From NCBI RefSeq assembly GCF_914767665.1, contig NC_059504.1, positions 48,949,720-49,013,719 on the forward strand: a stretch of DNA of 64,000 nt, read 5' to 3'. The position numbers and the translations under genes are program-made. Positions within the stretch are counted from its first letter, which is position 1, and every line of letters starts with the position of its first letter. Positions 34,201 through 47,800 of this stretch are shown piece after piece. The notes beneath the pieces are model-generated. The model made no database searches and was not told the origin of the DNA. It saw nothing but the letters and a program-made list of their open reading frames with translations. The stretch is from Harmonia axyridis (lineage: Eukaryota; Arthropoda; Insecta; Coleoptera; Coccinellidae).

Positions 34201-35995
34201 GCCAAAGCTCTTGAAACGCAGCTTGGTGTGAACTACGTATATTTTATCACCATTAAGACTCAACAAATCAAGTTCGAAGAAGTTCTCTTTTATTCGCAAA
34301 AATAATTGATACCAGACAGAAGTTGTGTGACGATTTGTTTAAGACAATATAAATTTTTTTTATGGACGATGCAATATACATTGAGAACTTAAAATTTACC
34401 TGAAGGATTCTGAAGACGGATTCAAATTAGCACTGATATAAAGTTCAACTACTGCAGCGCCCTGTGGTCATCCAGGTCTTCGAAATTTTACTGATTTTGT
34501 TCTCCAATAAATTTATTTGGCAGATTTGAGCGAAGAAACCCTCGTCCTATGAAAAAAAAAATTATATTCAGAAAAAGTTAAAATGAGTCCTTATTTCTCT
34601 GAAAATGATTAAGAAGATGAATATCACCCTTCCAGTTTCCGTCATGGAATGAAATTGATGAACTATCAAGTATCAAGAACGCTAAGTATATTTCACCAGA
34701 AGACCATTTGGATTTTCTGAGATCGGAAGTTAAAGGTTGTTATGCTTATAGATTTTTTTGCAGCACTTTTTTTTTCTTTTGATTAGAATAAATTTAATTC
34801 AACCTCACCATTGGGAAGTTTTTAAATATTTCTATATCAGTTTCTGTGAATAATGCTTCCGTAAATGCATCAGGTATTACTATAAATAATTGTACTAACT
34901 ATACTTCAATGTATAATGAAATTCCCATCTTGTGAATTAACTATTTCGTTCTTGGAATTGGTCAAGAACTTCTCCTCTCACACCTGCTTCATCTTCACTT
35001 ATTTCAAAGTAAGGAAGGTGCGATATGGAAAAATTGAAAATAAAAATGATAAAAAGATCTGAGGGTTGAGCTGCACTTGTCTGTTGACATGTGTTATTAT
35101 TAGAAACCCATTAGGAGATTTCTTCTTGAAAAGGGAGTGTTATGGGCGACACTATCAACATGACTATAGCGGTACCACAGAAGAGATTTGATGTGAAATT
35201 CATTTCTAGAAATGACACTTTAAATTGTATATCAAGTAACCATAATTAATAATTCATGTAGAATATTTGAAAGATATCATTCTTCAAAAAGAATTATAAT
35301 CAGTTGAACTTCCGAAACATTATAATCTTCGAAATAATGTTTCTTTGCATTCATTTCAAAAGCCTGAAGCAGTTATCAAATCAAACCTATTCAGACCATT
35401 CCAGTATCTCCTAACTATGCTAAAATTTCTTATTAAGATGAAAGATGGTTGAAGGTGGATGCGATGGCAAACTGCAGGTCCCGTTTGTAATATTCGAGAT
35501 AACAAAATTACCGAATTCATAAAATCAAGTCGTAGATTTTCCGACAAACTAAATTCATTCGTTCAATACGAGTGTCGCGAAGATCGTTTGCCGCTTTGTT
35601 GTATGACAAACGGAACGAACGTAAATCGGTGCACCGCCATAATAACTGAATTCGTAACGATGCCGAGGAATTATCTACTATATTTATTTCGGAATGAGAA
35701 AATGGCGCAGCTGAAAAGGCGCATTAGCCGGCACAGCTAGTTTATAATGTACAATTAGAGAGGATTAGAGCGTCCCCCAGGAAGATATAATGGTCGTCTT
35801 GATATCCGCCAAAAATGTCCCTTCGGGGTTTGGTAGAGCCTGCTAGCATTTATGGGATAAGTCTGGATGGATTGATCAGAAAGATGTTCTAGATGCTGAA
35901 GGATATTTATTGTGTTTTCATATTAGTCCTCACGGTGGCAATCTACTTTCAAAATAACATTTTCCGTATTTGATGAATTTTTTCAAAAATAAAAA
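34201..35995. other. No gene recognised
   Basis: AT-rich single-copy DNA; short moderate-GC part at 35560-35850. No convincing frame. Confidence 0.4.
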
Positions 35996-35999
35996 TCCA

Positions 36000-37295
36000 C
36001 TAGGATTGTCCACTGTCCGTTTTGAAATTGTCATCTTTTGACCTTTGATGATTAAACACTACGCCATTTCTCAAAATGAAACGATATACGTCTTAACAAC
36101 GCATTGAAATTGTTAACATCAATTGTTTACTAGTACCTAAAACAGTCACAGTAAAGCAATTTTCTCGGTCGGCAATAGTGAACTGGTGAATTTTTTTTTT
36201 GTTGCAAGGGAATGATGAAGAATCTAAACCGTAGGCGCCGTTCAAGAACAACTACGAATATTGTTGCTGTAACTGGTAGTGTAGACGAAAACTTGAAATT
36301 CATCAAAATGATCCGGATTTTTAACGTAAAATCATATTCAGTGATGGGGCCTATTATTTTCACATTGAAGGCTTCGTTAATGAGCAGAATTATTAAATTT
36401 GGGGCTCGAAAAATTCATGTATGATTGTTGAAGAGCCTCTCCATCCCCAACGTGTCACTGTGGTGCAGTTTTTGTACTGATAGTACGATTGGACCTCACT
36501 CATTCGAAAATGAGGCTGGAGAAACAGTTACGGTGAATGAATCGCACTACCGAGCTATGATTAATGATTATTCGTGCTCGGAATTGGAAAATATTGATTT
36601 GGAGGACATTTATTTTCAACCAGGCGGCGCTACATACCCCACAAGCAACGAAACTATCACAACTTTGCTAGAAAAGTTTCCTAATCGTGTTATTTCTCAA
36701 AAATGTGATCAAAATCGGCCACTGGAATCTTATGATTTAACACCTCCAAGCTTTTTCCGTTGGCACCACTTGAAAGGTCTATACCAATGCTACACAATTG
36801 ATTCAAGTCTGTAGAGATCGAACTCTAGCAGTGGTAGCCATTTGGCTGATATCATTTTCCATCGTTTACGGCATCTTTCCCCTTTACAATGAAATATACT
36901 ATGGCATACTTAACCTTAAAAATTGAATTGTCTCTGAATATCACGAGATTTTGAGGTTTATAGATTTCTTGAATATTGTTTGATTAGGTTGAATTTCATT
37001 TTGAGATTAGTTAACCTATCGGTAATTTTATTCGTATTATTATCTCACCTGTTATTCTTAATATGTTTTCTTGTAGTACAAGGTCTGAGGATGTGGAGCT
37101 GTTAGCTTCTCGAAAACGGTATCAATTAATACAAAACTACTAGAAAGGTTCGGTGTTTTCAATAAGAATGAAATAAACGATCATTGATTTATCTCCAATT
37201 TTCATATTCTTTTCATATCAAAATGAAATTTTTCATCGACAAAGTCGATTCGCCTTTCAAGAATTTCTGTTTCGTAGAGAAACACTCTGTATATT
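36000..37295 (+). pseudogene. Decayed mariner-like transposase, family A copy 5
   Basis: The plus strand shows RRRSRTTTNIVAVTGSVDEN (36225 on), then after a stop SFENEAGETVTVNESHYRAM (36500 on), ELENIDLEDIYFQPGGATYP with the second catalytic aspartate altered (normally FQQDGA), EKFPNRVIS and SYDLTPPSFFRWHHLK. The first catalytic segment is missing. The 3' untranslated part is split by the insertion at 36897-37166 and resumes to a terminal AGAAACACTCTGTA near 37282-37295. Inactive. Confidence 0.75.
36897..37166 (+). mobile_element. 270-bp insertion in mariner copy 5, Penelope-like
   Basis: Flanked by the 9-bp duplication AATGAAATA (36888-36896 and 37167-37175); the other family A copies are uninterrupted here. 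Near its end CTGAGGA and CGAAAACGGTATC flank a stem (GGAGCT/AGCTTC), which looks like a decayed hammerhead of the type at 12.1 kb. No ORF. Confidence 0.55.
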
Positions 37296-38220
37296 AGTAT
37301 TCTCAGTAGAACATCCGTGCCTGCATCGAATGAATAAAAAATAAATGTCACTTATATGATTCCCCGCTTCGAACTTTTAGATTTGCCGGAAATGAAAAAG
37401 GGTTCGATTTCAATCAAAATGCATTTGGAAGAATAAAACGTACGCGTGTATGGCGATTAGTTACGTCAGCCGGAATTCCGTAAATTGCAAAATGAATAAA
37501 TGCTGCTAGGCACACCGTACACTACAGAACAGCTGCTGGCAGAGAGATATCGGGTATCAGATGTTGGCCTGCCGTCCACACAATTATCGAAGAGTGAAAC
37601 ACTCATGGTTAATTTGAATAGGTTTCATTACAATAGTCACAAAGCTTTTGTTCCTGGTAGGTTAAATAGTTGTATAGGATAACTGGATGTTTGACACCGA
37701 ATAACAATGAAGGATCGTCAATCTATGAAACTGTTATAAATCATTATCACAAGCGTTGTAAGGGATAATCTTCTGAAATAATTCAATAGCATTTATATTT
37801 ATCATGGACTAGAAATCTCAATAGATGTAAGGGAGTTTAATTGTACCGAAAACCTTATGGTTTCTTCTTCCCAGTATCTGGGATGTCTTCAAGATTAGTT
37901 GCTCACTCTAGCATAGACTAAACTAATAAAGGAAATCAATCCAGATTCACCAATAGGTTACTATGTATATATTCTTCATCATGTCATTTTATCTCACTTG
38001 ATATTAGAAAGAGCAGATGGCACTACGTCTGTGAATTGGACGTGATTGACTGGTTTGTTTAATTTTTCTGTTATTGTCATTAGGACCCTTTCAAACTGTT
38101 GTGGACACATATCTTTGCGTGCTTCAACCTTCTATAGAGTCCTACAAGTTTTATAAAATGCTCTCGCTCACATTCATTCTTGTTATGTATTCTCTGAATG
38201 TAAACTAATTTTTTCGGCAA
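37296..38220. other. No gene recognised
   Basis: Single-copy AT-rich DNA without convincing frames. Confidence 0.4.
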
Positions 38221-38590
38221 CCGTCCGGGAAGTGCTCACTTCCCGGACGCTTTTTCTCTGAGAAAGTAGCATTTCCCGGCCTAGTCCGGAAAGTACGTAC
38301 TTCCCGGACTAGGCCGGAAAAGAATCATTGAATCCATAGCAACCGAGATAACGGCTGACAGTTCAAATGAAATTAGTTGTCAAAAATTTGCATGTTTTTT
38401 CATCGCAATCGCAATAAAATATGGAAAGCAGCAGCGATAGTGTTATTCTACATGGTTGCCGAAAAAATATTGTACGCAACACGCCCGAAAAAGTTTTTTT
38501 TGGACTCGCAGACTTCCAGGACTCGCTTACGCTCGTCCTGGAATTTTGTCTATTCGTCCAAAAAAAACCTATTTTCCGGACTTGTTACGT
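38221..38590. repeat. Cluster of three palindromes
   Basis: First, perfect 13-base arms around CT (CGTCCGGGAAGTG, starting at 38221). Second, 21-base arms with one mismatch and no loop centred on AAGTACGTACTT (about 38277-38318). Third, a ~76-base imperfect palindrome at 38493-38569 with TTTTTTTTGGAC arms. The sequence between is ordinary AT-rich DNA. The set may be one MITE-like element, but no flanking duplication is clear. Confidence 0.6.
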
Positions 38591-40201
38591 AAATTACTAT
38601 TATAACATTAATTGAAGAGTCCAGAAAATATAGAGTTATAACGCTCATCTCCATATATCCGGATTTGATCCTAAACATAGTCACCTGTGCTTCCAAGAGG
38701 AAAACACGTACTCTAACGCTGAAATAACTTTTCAATACTTTTTCTGTAGAAAAAAATATTTGCCTTCATTGGAGCTAAATTTCTCTGGCACATTTTTTGG
38801 ATGTCTGTAAACAGCGAGTAATCGTTGTTGGCCAAAGAATTATCAGGGTTGTCAAGCAGATGGAAACGGAATTCGTTTTGTCGCTGGCAGTGTCATTTAT
38901 TCGCCACGCCCAGGACTCATCGGATGACGTGTTATGTGGTCAATTGGCGCTGACTCCACGTCAGTAAGTACTTCCCCAATTTTTCCAACAAAATATTTTT
39001 TTATGATTCTGATGACTTTGCATAATGTTTGAAATGGTTATTTTGAATCTACATACAGAATCTCAACTCAGTTGGATTCTTTCGATATTCTGGGTAGTGC
39101 GTAGTGAGTAGTAATATGATTATGCCTGAAGATAAATGAATATTTGAAACTGCATTTACATATGTATAACCTGCATACAACTAAGAAATTATGGTGATGA
39201 ATTCCTAAGAAGTATAACGACATAAAAGGTAAGAAGAACTGAGAGCTGTCAATTCTTATAACATCTTAATTCAAAAGACACACATTCTGAATTGGAGGAT
39301 ATACAATAAATAACAAGTCCTTATCAGCGACAATGAACTATCAACTAAGTAACTTCTCAATTCTCAACTCAAAAAGAATGGAAAACAAGGATTGTCAAAG
39401 ACACTACAATCAAGAGAACTCAAGTAAGTATTTTGGAAGTGCGAACAAACACCGTATTCAGCGCTAACATCTCCAGAACTGATCCAAACTATAAACCCAA
39501 AGCCGGAATCGAAAATATACACGCCGAAATGAAACCACTGCGTCGAAAACGATGTTTACACCCCGAAAATCGCGTCCATTACTCTCCAGCCGCTCCGTAT
39601 ATCGCGTGGACAAACAAGCCTAGGCTTGCGTGAACGCTAAATCATTAAATATATGCTCGAATATGCGCTAAGAGGATTTTTAGATTAGGAATATGATTAA
39701 ATCCAACAGAGATGGTGTACGAAAACCACGGAATGGCGGTTTCATCAGTTTAATCTATTATATCCCCCATCGTTACGTTACTCAACATGTGGCGTGCGAC
39801 CTTGTAGACGTGATTTTTGGTACCGCGTGATGCGAGCGTCTATGATAATTGAGTCGGAGCGAAATCTTGTCGGTTTCGCACCATTTTGAATGAGTGGATG
39901 GACTTCTAGATATGGTTTCTTCGGGATTATATCTCAGAAATACAGTACATAATGTGCGAACACTGTATGTTCTGGCGGTTTGCTCTTTTGTGCACTTCCG
40001 AGATGATTTGAGACCTTTTGTGAACCATTGATATGAAACAAGAACTAAAAAACTTACAAATTAAACTTCCAATTAATGAAAACAACCTCATTTTAAGGTA
40101 TATAAATTATTTTGGTCAAAAAATGTACAACTTGTTACCGATTGATATCAGAGGCTGCACTGATTTAAAGCGTTTAAAGTTCTAATTAAGAAAGAAATAT
40201 A
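38591..40201. other. No gene recognised
   Basis: Single-copy DNA. A 66-codon frame at 39433-39633 is unremarkable. Confidence 0.4.
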
Positions 40202-40203
40202 TA

Positions 40204-41010
40204 ACGGGTGTTTCCTTCGAGGTATATAACTTTAAGTTGGCATTACTTTTCAAGATGGCTACCGATTCAACAGCTATCAAGTGATTTATTCACAGTTTGG
40301 TTTGGTAATTCATCAGAAATAGACTCACGCCTGAACAAGGCTTGCAAATAGTGCAATTTCATTTCGAAAATAATGGTTCTGTGCGGAATACGTATCGCGC
40401 ACTGCGTCCATTTTATTTTGTTTAGCGATGAAGTGCACTTCTGGTTGAATGGCTACGTCAACAAACAAAACTGCCGCATTTGGAGTGAAGCTAATCCTGA
40501 AGTGTATGTCGAAACACCGTTACATCCAGAAAAACAGACTGTTTGGTGCGCTTTATGGGCTGGTGGAATCATTGGTCCGTACTTCTTCAAAAACGATTAT
40601 GACAGAATCGATTTATTGAAAGACACGTTTGGTGACCGCCTAATTTCACGTTTTGGACCTGTGAATTGGCCTTCAAGATCTTGTGATTTAACACCGCTAG
40701 ACTACTTTCTGTGGGGCTATGTAAAGTCATTGGTCTATGCGGATAAGCCAAAAACCCTTGACCATTTGGAAGACAACATTCGCCGTGTTATTGCCGATAT
40801 AAGGCCACAAATGTTGGAAAAAGTCATCGAAAATTGGACGTCCAGATTGGACTACATCCGAGCCAACCGTGGCGGTCATATGCCAGAAATCATATTCAAA
40901 ATGTAATGCCACAAGATTATCTTGTGGATAAATAAAATTCATGTCAATCGAATAATTCATCGTTGTTTTATTGCAATTTAAATTTCTATAGCTCTAAAAA
41001 AAACACCCTT
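40204..41010 (+). mobile_element. Mariner-like deletion derivative, family B copy 2
   Basis: TA at 40202-40203 and 41011-41012 bounds terminal repeats GGGTGTTT and AAACACCC. The reading frame gives N-terminal RLTPEQ-type residues, then jumps directly to FSDEVHFWLNGYVNKQNC at 40420. It continues through VWCALWAGGIIGPYFF, then lacks the FQQDG block and resumes at IDLLKDTFGDRLISRFGP, ending RGGHMPEIIFKM. An open frame of 177 codons (40373-40906) covers the second half; a full protein would be about 340. The lost catalytic aspartate block makes it inactive, but both ends are intact, so it could be moved in trans. Confidence 0.85.
40373..40906 (+). pseudogene. Transposase fragment of family B copy 2
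   Basis: The 177-codon frame contains the first catalytic aspartate (FSDE, near residue 23), the WP-RSCDLTPLDYFLWGYVKS block with the third acid, and the natural C-terminus, but the second catalytic region is deleted in frame. It retains low divergence from the copy at 52.7 kb. Confidence 0.8.
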
Positions 41011-41012
41011 TA

Positions 41013-41959
41013 TAAATAACTCCAAATATATGACATTTTTCTGATGGGATGGATCGATAGTCAGAGGATTTCACACGAAAGAAGTTACTTTGTTTTGTTT
41101 GTGTATATTAGAGGTAGACGTGTTTATAATTTATTTATACAGCACATACAGGTGTAACACACCTAGGTGCCCAGAGGAAAAATTTGTTGTTATTATTGTC
41201 TAATTGCAACGAATGTAAACATTTATAGTGAATGTACTGAGATAGAGTGAATAAATTATGAGTTTGTGAGAAATACCTGTCATGTAAAATGTATGTATCT
41301 ATATGCTATGTGAAAGTTATTCGAACCACTTCTGGGCTTGTATTATTAATGTTTGGGAAAGTTATCATCAAAACTTCAATAAACTGTTAGTGCTTGGACT
41401 CCATGAATTTGCAATCAGCGAATGAATGCAGTATTCTGTGATTTTCGCAGTTATATTGAGTTGAGGTTGGAGCAATATTCATGGTTCAATTCAATACAGT
41501 CCGATGAATGTGAAATAATTATTTTCAGTTACACGGTCAAGCTTGTGGGCAATAACCAGTCACCGATATCAGTTGAATTTGCTCAACATTTTTCTAGTGT
41601 ACAGGATGGAGCATGAGTGGTGAGCCATAGCCTAGTGGTGGATGCGTGTCATCCAAGCCTTTCAGAAAAGTATCCTAAGAGTTTTGAGATACAGACTGAT
41701 TAAAAGATGAGTTAAATTTTTGATAACCTTAACTTGGGAATCAGTAGTCCGATTTTCTTTTCTTTGGGGCTTCTTTCTCTTCATACAACTCTACCTTGTA
41801 ATTAAGGGCATTTTGCAGTCTTCAAGAGAATGTTCTAGAGATAAACTTTCAGCTTTAATGGAGAAATGGTTGAAGAGGTTGAAGCCTATTTTGCAAGCAA
41901 AGACAAACATTTCTGCAGAAAAGGTATTGAAATGTTGAAGGAGCTTATGTGTATATGTA
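41013..41959. other. No gene recognised
   Basis: Single-copy DNA. At 41618-41700 a tRNA-like A box (TAGCCTAGTGG) is present, but no B box or cloverleaf. Confidence 0.35.
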
Positions 41960-42832
41960 TCTCTCTGGAAGGTGACTAGATTAGATTTAAGGAGGTTCCT
42001 TATTGCACTGCGACCTAATGGTCTATTGTATCCTCCATCAGTCCCATTACGTGATCTGCAGGTCGTCTTCCAGTTCCAGAATTCTTATGAACTTTAGTAT
42101 CTGCGATAGCTTCAAGGAGGGCTACTTCCTCACTTCTATTCAAAAGTCTCTTTTACAAATCATATTTTAGTTGGCTAGTGATGGTGAGGCATTCCGTGAC
42201 CAGGTGATCCAAAGTATCTTCCTCTACACCACAGAATCGGCACTCATCGTTTTCTGATGAACTCATTCTCAAGAGTTACTTTCTGAGGAGACAATGCCCT
42301 GTAAGGAATCCAGTGAGGAGGTGTAGCATATTCTTTCTGATATCCAGATAGTACTTAAATTTCACAGTGTCTAAGTTTCAAAGGAACTTATTGGAATGAT
42401 GCAATACATAATGTTTTCCTTTCGGTTTTCCTCCTCCAGAAACTCTTTCTTAACCATAGAAAGATTCCAGTGTCAGTGCCAGTCCTTGTTCTGGTAAGTG
42501 TGTTGGCCTCTTTATTTCATTCTCGAGTGACCGGGAATCCAGAATAGAAAGTTATTCTTGACTATTTCGTTGAGTTTTCTCCTCCACTCCAATTCCATCT
42601 TAGAATCCATATTATGTGACCTTCGAGTCGACTGTCAGAATATATCGCTGTATTATATGTGTGATAGTTTTTTACTACGTCACAAACTGAACACTGAAAG
42701 ATACTAGTCCCAAATATTCCAGCGCCCGTCTCTATATGTGTACCATTAATGGTATTTTTTTTGAGAACTGGGATTGTGGACCGCCTTTTCCAATCTTCTT
42801 TTCTACTTAGTATCATAGTGAAGGTTTTCTTG
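41960..42832 (-). pseudogene. Decayed LINE, RNase H and zinc-knuckle part
   Basis: The minus strand shows ETGAGIFGTSI and IYSDSR (RNase H, 42750-42610) and, after decay, SENDECRFCGVEEDTLDHL at about 42270-42210, a zinc knuckle that ends many LINE polyproteins. The 3' flank (42180-42000) matches 48.8-50.0 kb, so both are copies of one LINE family. Multiple stops. Confidence 0.7.
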
Positions 42833-42834
42833 AT

Positions 42835-44863
42835 GAAAAGGACCCCGCACGTTTAGTACGGGAAATGGCTTTCCGTGAATTTGGCTGAATTTTTGATATG
42901 TTGTAGTTCTTGATGAACTGATCAGAAAAGTCCGTAGCCACAAAGCTCAAAAATGGACAGTTTTCGAGATATGGAGCTTTGAAAATGGATTTTTTGCAAT
43001 TTTTGGGGTTTTTGCTCATCAATCGGGGAGCTCTCATTTATGGTTTTGATGGAATTTGGATGTTCGGCGGCCAGAACCCGACTGAGAAATGATCTACCTT
43101 GGTTATATTAGGCACCGCCATCGATAATTTTTTATACACTGCTCCACATTGGCTATGAAATGAGATACAAAATCCAAGATCTTCCATACATCTTTTCATG
43201 CCACACAGAATAATTCACATGACCGAGAAACGACATATTGTGAGATTTTTTTAAGAGAGACCATAATAACTGAATCCTCATATATCTGATGTCCAATAAT
43301 ATCAAATATGTTAGCCAAAATGTTCATAACCAGGCACCGCTAGCTGTAATGGGGGAAAATGGGAAAAACATAATCATATATCCTCAGGGATAACAATTGT
43401 GATCACTATTGATGTCATTTACATATGATATATGATTTGTTTCTCACAAATCTCGATAATCTGACAATGGGGTGCCAAGACATTTTCCTCAGAATGTCTC
43501 GAAATTGATGATAGCATCTCACAGACAAACGAATCCGTGAAAATGTCTGCAGTTTTGATACAATACAGTACTATCTGGGTAGAATATAGAAGTCCAAGTG
43601 TTGGAAGCTAACTATGAATGGAACTTCCGATATTAACCCACGAATTCTTGAAAATAATTTTTTTTTTCTATGATTTTTAAGAACTTCACACATACGAATG
43701 AAAATTATCTAATAATATGATCGTTGGCAAAATGAATGAGTATATCAATCAAAAACAATATAATAATGAGAATAACATTCATAATAATAATAACAATAAT
43801 GATAATTTTCCCCTCGATTCGATTCATAATATTCTAAATGATTTCTTGCGATTGCTAATATAATTTCAAATTGTTTTTTGTTTATTATCATTATTGTTAT
43901 TATTATTATGAATGTCACTCTCATTATTATATTGTTTTTGATTGATCTACTCATTCATTTAGCCAACGATCATATTATTAGATAGTATTCATTCGTATGT
44001 GTGAAGTTCAAAAAGTTCATAGAAAAAAAAATTATTTTCAAGAATTCGTGGGTTAATATCGGATGTTCCATTCATAGTTAGCTTCCAACACTTGGACTTC
44101 TATATTCTACCCGTATAGTACTATATTGCATCAAAACTGCAGACATTTTCACGGATTCGTTTGTCTGTGAGATGCTATCATCAATTGCGAGACATTCCAA
44201 GGAAAATGTCTTGGCACCCCATTGTCAGATTATCGAGATTTGTGAGAAACAAATCACATATCATATGTAAATGAGATCAATAGTGATCACAATTGTTATC
44301 CCCGAGGAAATATGATTATGATTTTCCCATTTTCCCCCATTACAGCTCGCGATGCCTGGTTATGAACATTTCGGCTAACATATTTGATATTATTGGACAT
44401 CAGATATATGAGGATTCAGATATTATGGCCTGTCTTAAAAAAATCTCACAATATGTCGTTTCTCGGTCATGTGAATTATTCTGGCGTCATCTTGTGGCTT
44501 GAAAAGATGTATGGAAGATCTTGGATTTTATATCTCATTTCATAGCCAATGTGGAGCAGTGTATAAAAAATTATCGATGGCGGTGCCTAATATAACCAAG
44601 GTAGATCATTTCTCAGTCGGGTTCTGGCCACCGAACATCCAAATTCCATCAGAACCAGAAATGAGAGCTCCCCGATTGATGAGCAAAAACCCCAAAAATT
44701 GCAAAAAATCCATTTTCAAAGCTCCATATCTCGAAAACTGCCCATTTTTGAGCTTTGTGGCTAAGGACTTTTCTGATCAGTTCATCAAGAACTACAACAT
44801 ATCAAAAATTCAGCCAAATTCACGGAAAGCCATTTTCCGTACTAAACGTGCGGGGTCCTTTTC
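42835..44863. mobile_element. 2.03-kb near-perfect palindrome (foldback)
   Basis: Arms 42835-43805 and 43880-44863 are inverted copies with only scattered differences; the loop is about 75 bases. Ends read GAAAAGGACCCCGCACGTTT and complement. Mirror frames at 42813-43037 (minus) and 44499-44882 (plus) encode the same peptide because of the symmetry. No transposase or flanking duplication is clear. The high arm identity suggests recent origin or gene conversion between arms. Confidence 0.8.
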
Positions 44864-47800
44864 TTTATCACCTCGTCACTGACAAGGTCCACTGATGGTA
44901 TGTAATTGGTCAGAGATTAACAAGTTCATTACTCTCTCATTGCCGTTACCAATTCTGGATAGTCTTAGGCTATCTCTATAGGCCCATAGGCTACTCTATC
45001 ACAAGATAGAGAAGTGTGAGATCTGTAATGATCTCCAATGCCCTAGTTGGCATAACTCCAATGGTACAAACACAAGCTAACCTTGAAGGCGACTACGTTG
45101 ACTATGTTAATTTTCATGAGAACCTCTATTTCACTGATAAAGTCTGAGAAGGTCCTATATTGATTATTGGGAAATGAGATGTTTTTGGGAAAAAGAAGTA
45201 AAAGGAAAATTGAGGAGAAAAGCAGGTATTTCAACGGAAATTTCTCATCCTCCAGACGATCCCGACTAATCCCATTCCATCAGCCAGCAAACAGCAATTT
45301 TCGTTACTTCCGCAGTTGCCGAACAGACCGATTATCATTAGATTGATTCGGGGAGGACGAACCGGAGCTTCTATACCACGACCAGGCGACGGCACCGGAC
45401 TAATCTGATTAACCCGGAATGCACACGGATCCGGGTCCAGAATGCAGCATCCCGAACACCGACAACTAATCAAACATTGCGGGATAACGGTCTGACGACC
45501 CCGATGCTCCCGATCCCTGTTTCGGATTAGGCAAATTGGGCGTGCGAATCGCGGATCCGGATTCGAATTTCCCGGCTTTTCCGGTATTTCCCGACGACCG
45601 TCTCTTCCAGCGCCCGGCGCGACGATGGCAACTTTTCAATTATGTGGAATATGTGTCTGGAATCGTCCCGCGGACTGGAAACTTTGGGGTTTGGACAGGA
45701 ATGCGGAAAATCTTCGACCGGAGTTCCGCCGATCGCTCACTCGAGGGGAAAAATTGATGGAAATTGGGTCTGTCGCATGTGGAAATTCGGCGAAGTGTTC
45801 GAGACAGTAATTGATTAGTTTGGATGAAGTTTCTCGTTTTGACAGTAATCATAAAGGCGAAATTAGTAGAAAGGACGAAATCTCAAGGAAGTTTGTTTTC
45901 TCTTGAACTCTATGGCCGATTTAATCAATAATTCTTTTGAATTTTAGCTTTTTTTTTCGGGGATGTAACTGCTCATATGCAATCCTCAATTTATTTGTTT
46001 TTATTTTATCCAGGGGTGAACAAAAAGAATTAAAAGTAGAGTTTAATTAGAAATTAATTATCGTTTGAGAGATATCGAGGATTGTTCTTCGAATGGAGCA
46101 TATAATAGACACAAGAAAACCAATTTCGAAATAAATGAAAAATATTTATTTATGTATGTTCCGATGAAATAATTTAGAATTGATTATTTGAATTGAAAAA
46201 TTTTATTGTCGATTCTATAGTTCAGGAATGTACTTAGGTACTGAATAAATTAATTGTTAGTGAACAGGGAGACCCAAATTCGATGATCACTGAAAGAATC
46301 TCGAGAACTATAATAATCTGTAAACTTTTCATTTGTTTCGTTCAATCTGCATATAGAAAAGGAAGTAAATGAGGACTGCATCTGAACGAAAGAATCCCCA
46401 AGATAACAAACCTCAATTCAATAAATATTACATTGCTGACATTGGCCGAAGAGTTCAAGATAAATGCGCTATAAACTTGTTTCCCCAATTTAACCGATGT
46501 GTATAGTTAGGGTTTAGAAAGAAATACAATGCTTTATGAAATGGTTACTCTTTAAAATAAGGAATTGAATACATTCAGTTCATATAATTCGCAAACTACA
46601 GGCAAAATTTGCATTCATGAAATTAATTCAATAAAAATTAAAAACAAAGATAAAGAGCCAATAACAATAATATAAGTGAACAAGCATAATGCAATTTGGA
46701 ATGAGCAGAGGTCTATATACCCATTTATAACAGCTTTCAAGTACACATTTTGATACAGTCATATGGCAAAATTTGTTTACCATGCCACAATGCATACGAT
46801 TGTAATTTTAATTGGATGTTGCAGCAACGTCTACAAAAAGTTGAGGTGAATAATCAATCAACAGAGCACGAGGTTATCGTTTTTTATAGCCGCACGTGGT
46901 GAATAATTGAGAACATATTCGTGAATCTTGTTTGTTTTTATTGAACACGCGTAAAAGTTATTTCTCTTCAAATGAAATAGTCACTTAAGAAAAGTGTAGT
47001 CACCTACGCATTGGAAAACTTAATGTGGTATGGAATTTCAATCAATTATACGAACTAAGACCCTGAATCCCTATACTTATGTTTTTCACAATTATAAATC
47101 GATCTTCTAGAATCGTATTGCTCATTTGAATGTAATGATAAGAGTGTCTATAAATTGTAGACTTCAGACGCTTTGGTTCATCATTTTTTTTTGCATATTT
47201 TCTTTACAATAACCAAGATAAACAATTCCATTGTGTCAATTTGTTGAAGAATATTATAATTTCTAGAGTTCAGAATGGAATATTGATCGAATACCTTATG
47301 ATATCCAATGAAACTATTCAGTAAATCAAGTGGAATCTCCATCCCTAAGAGTCCTAAGCTGCAATCTGACTAAAACCGTTCAACACGAACCATGCAACAT
47401 TCTCCTCCACTTCATCCCAGAGTCTCATATTCCGAATATCCACTCTCCTAGATCTCATAACTTTCGAACCCATCCCAACAATCTCAACTCGCATCTAGGC
47501 GGCCTTATATATCATCAGATAGATATAAAACTTTGAGAATTCCAATCTTCATCTGGATAATAACTAAACTGAAAGTTCCTAGTTGGCAAATAAAGCCGCA
47601 GCGGAACCCCTATTCGCATATATTATCCCAGATGACTCCTAGTCGGGTATGAGGTTGCCTTCTTTCTGTTTCATTGAAACTGGAGTGGTTTCATTTGTGC
47701 CAGGGCCTTTTGGATGGAGTTCTGGAGCTGATGAGGAATAGTTTGATGAGGTCTTTGTCTTACAGACAATTTCGCAAAGTGCAGGGTCGTGAAGCATAAT

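Noticed and set aside
39720..39760. Hammerhead-like CTGATGA on the minus strand near 39745
   Set aside because: No GAAA box or stem II at the required distance.
41618..41700. tRNA gene or tRNA-derived SINE head
   Set aside because: Only an A-box-like word is present; no B box, no cloverleaf and no second copy.
44499..44882. 127-codon frame in the 42.8 kb palindrome
   Set aside because: It is partly matched by the mirror frame on the left arm and partly unmatched; no motifs. Likely chance.
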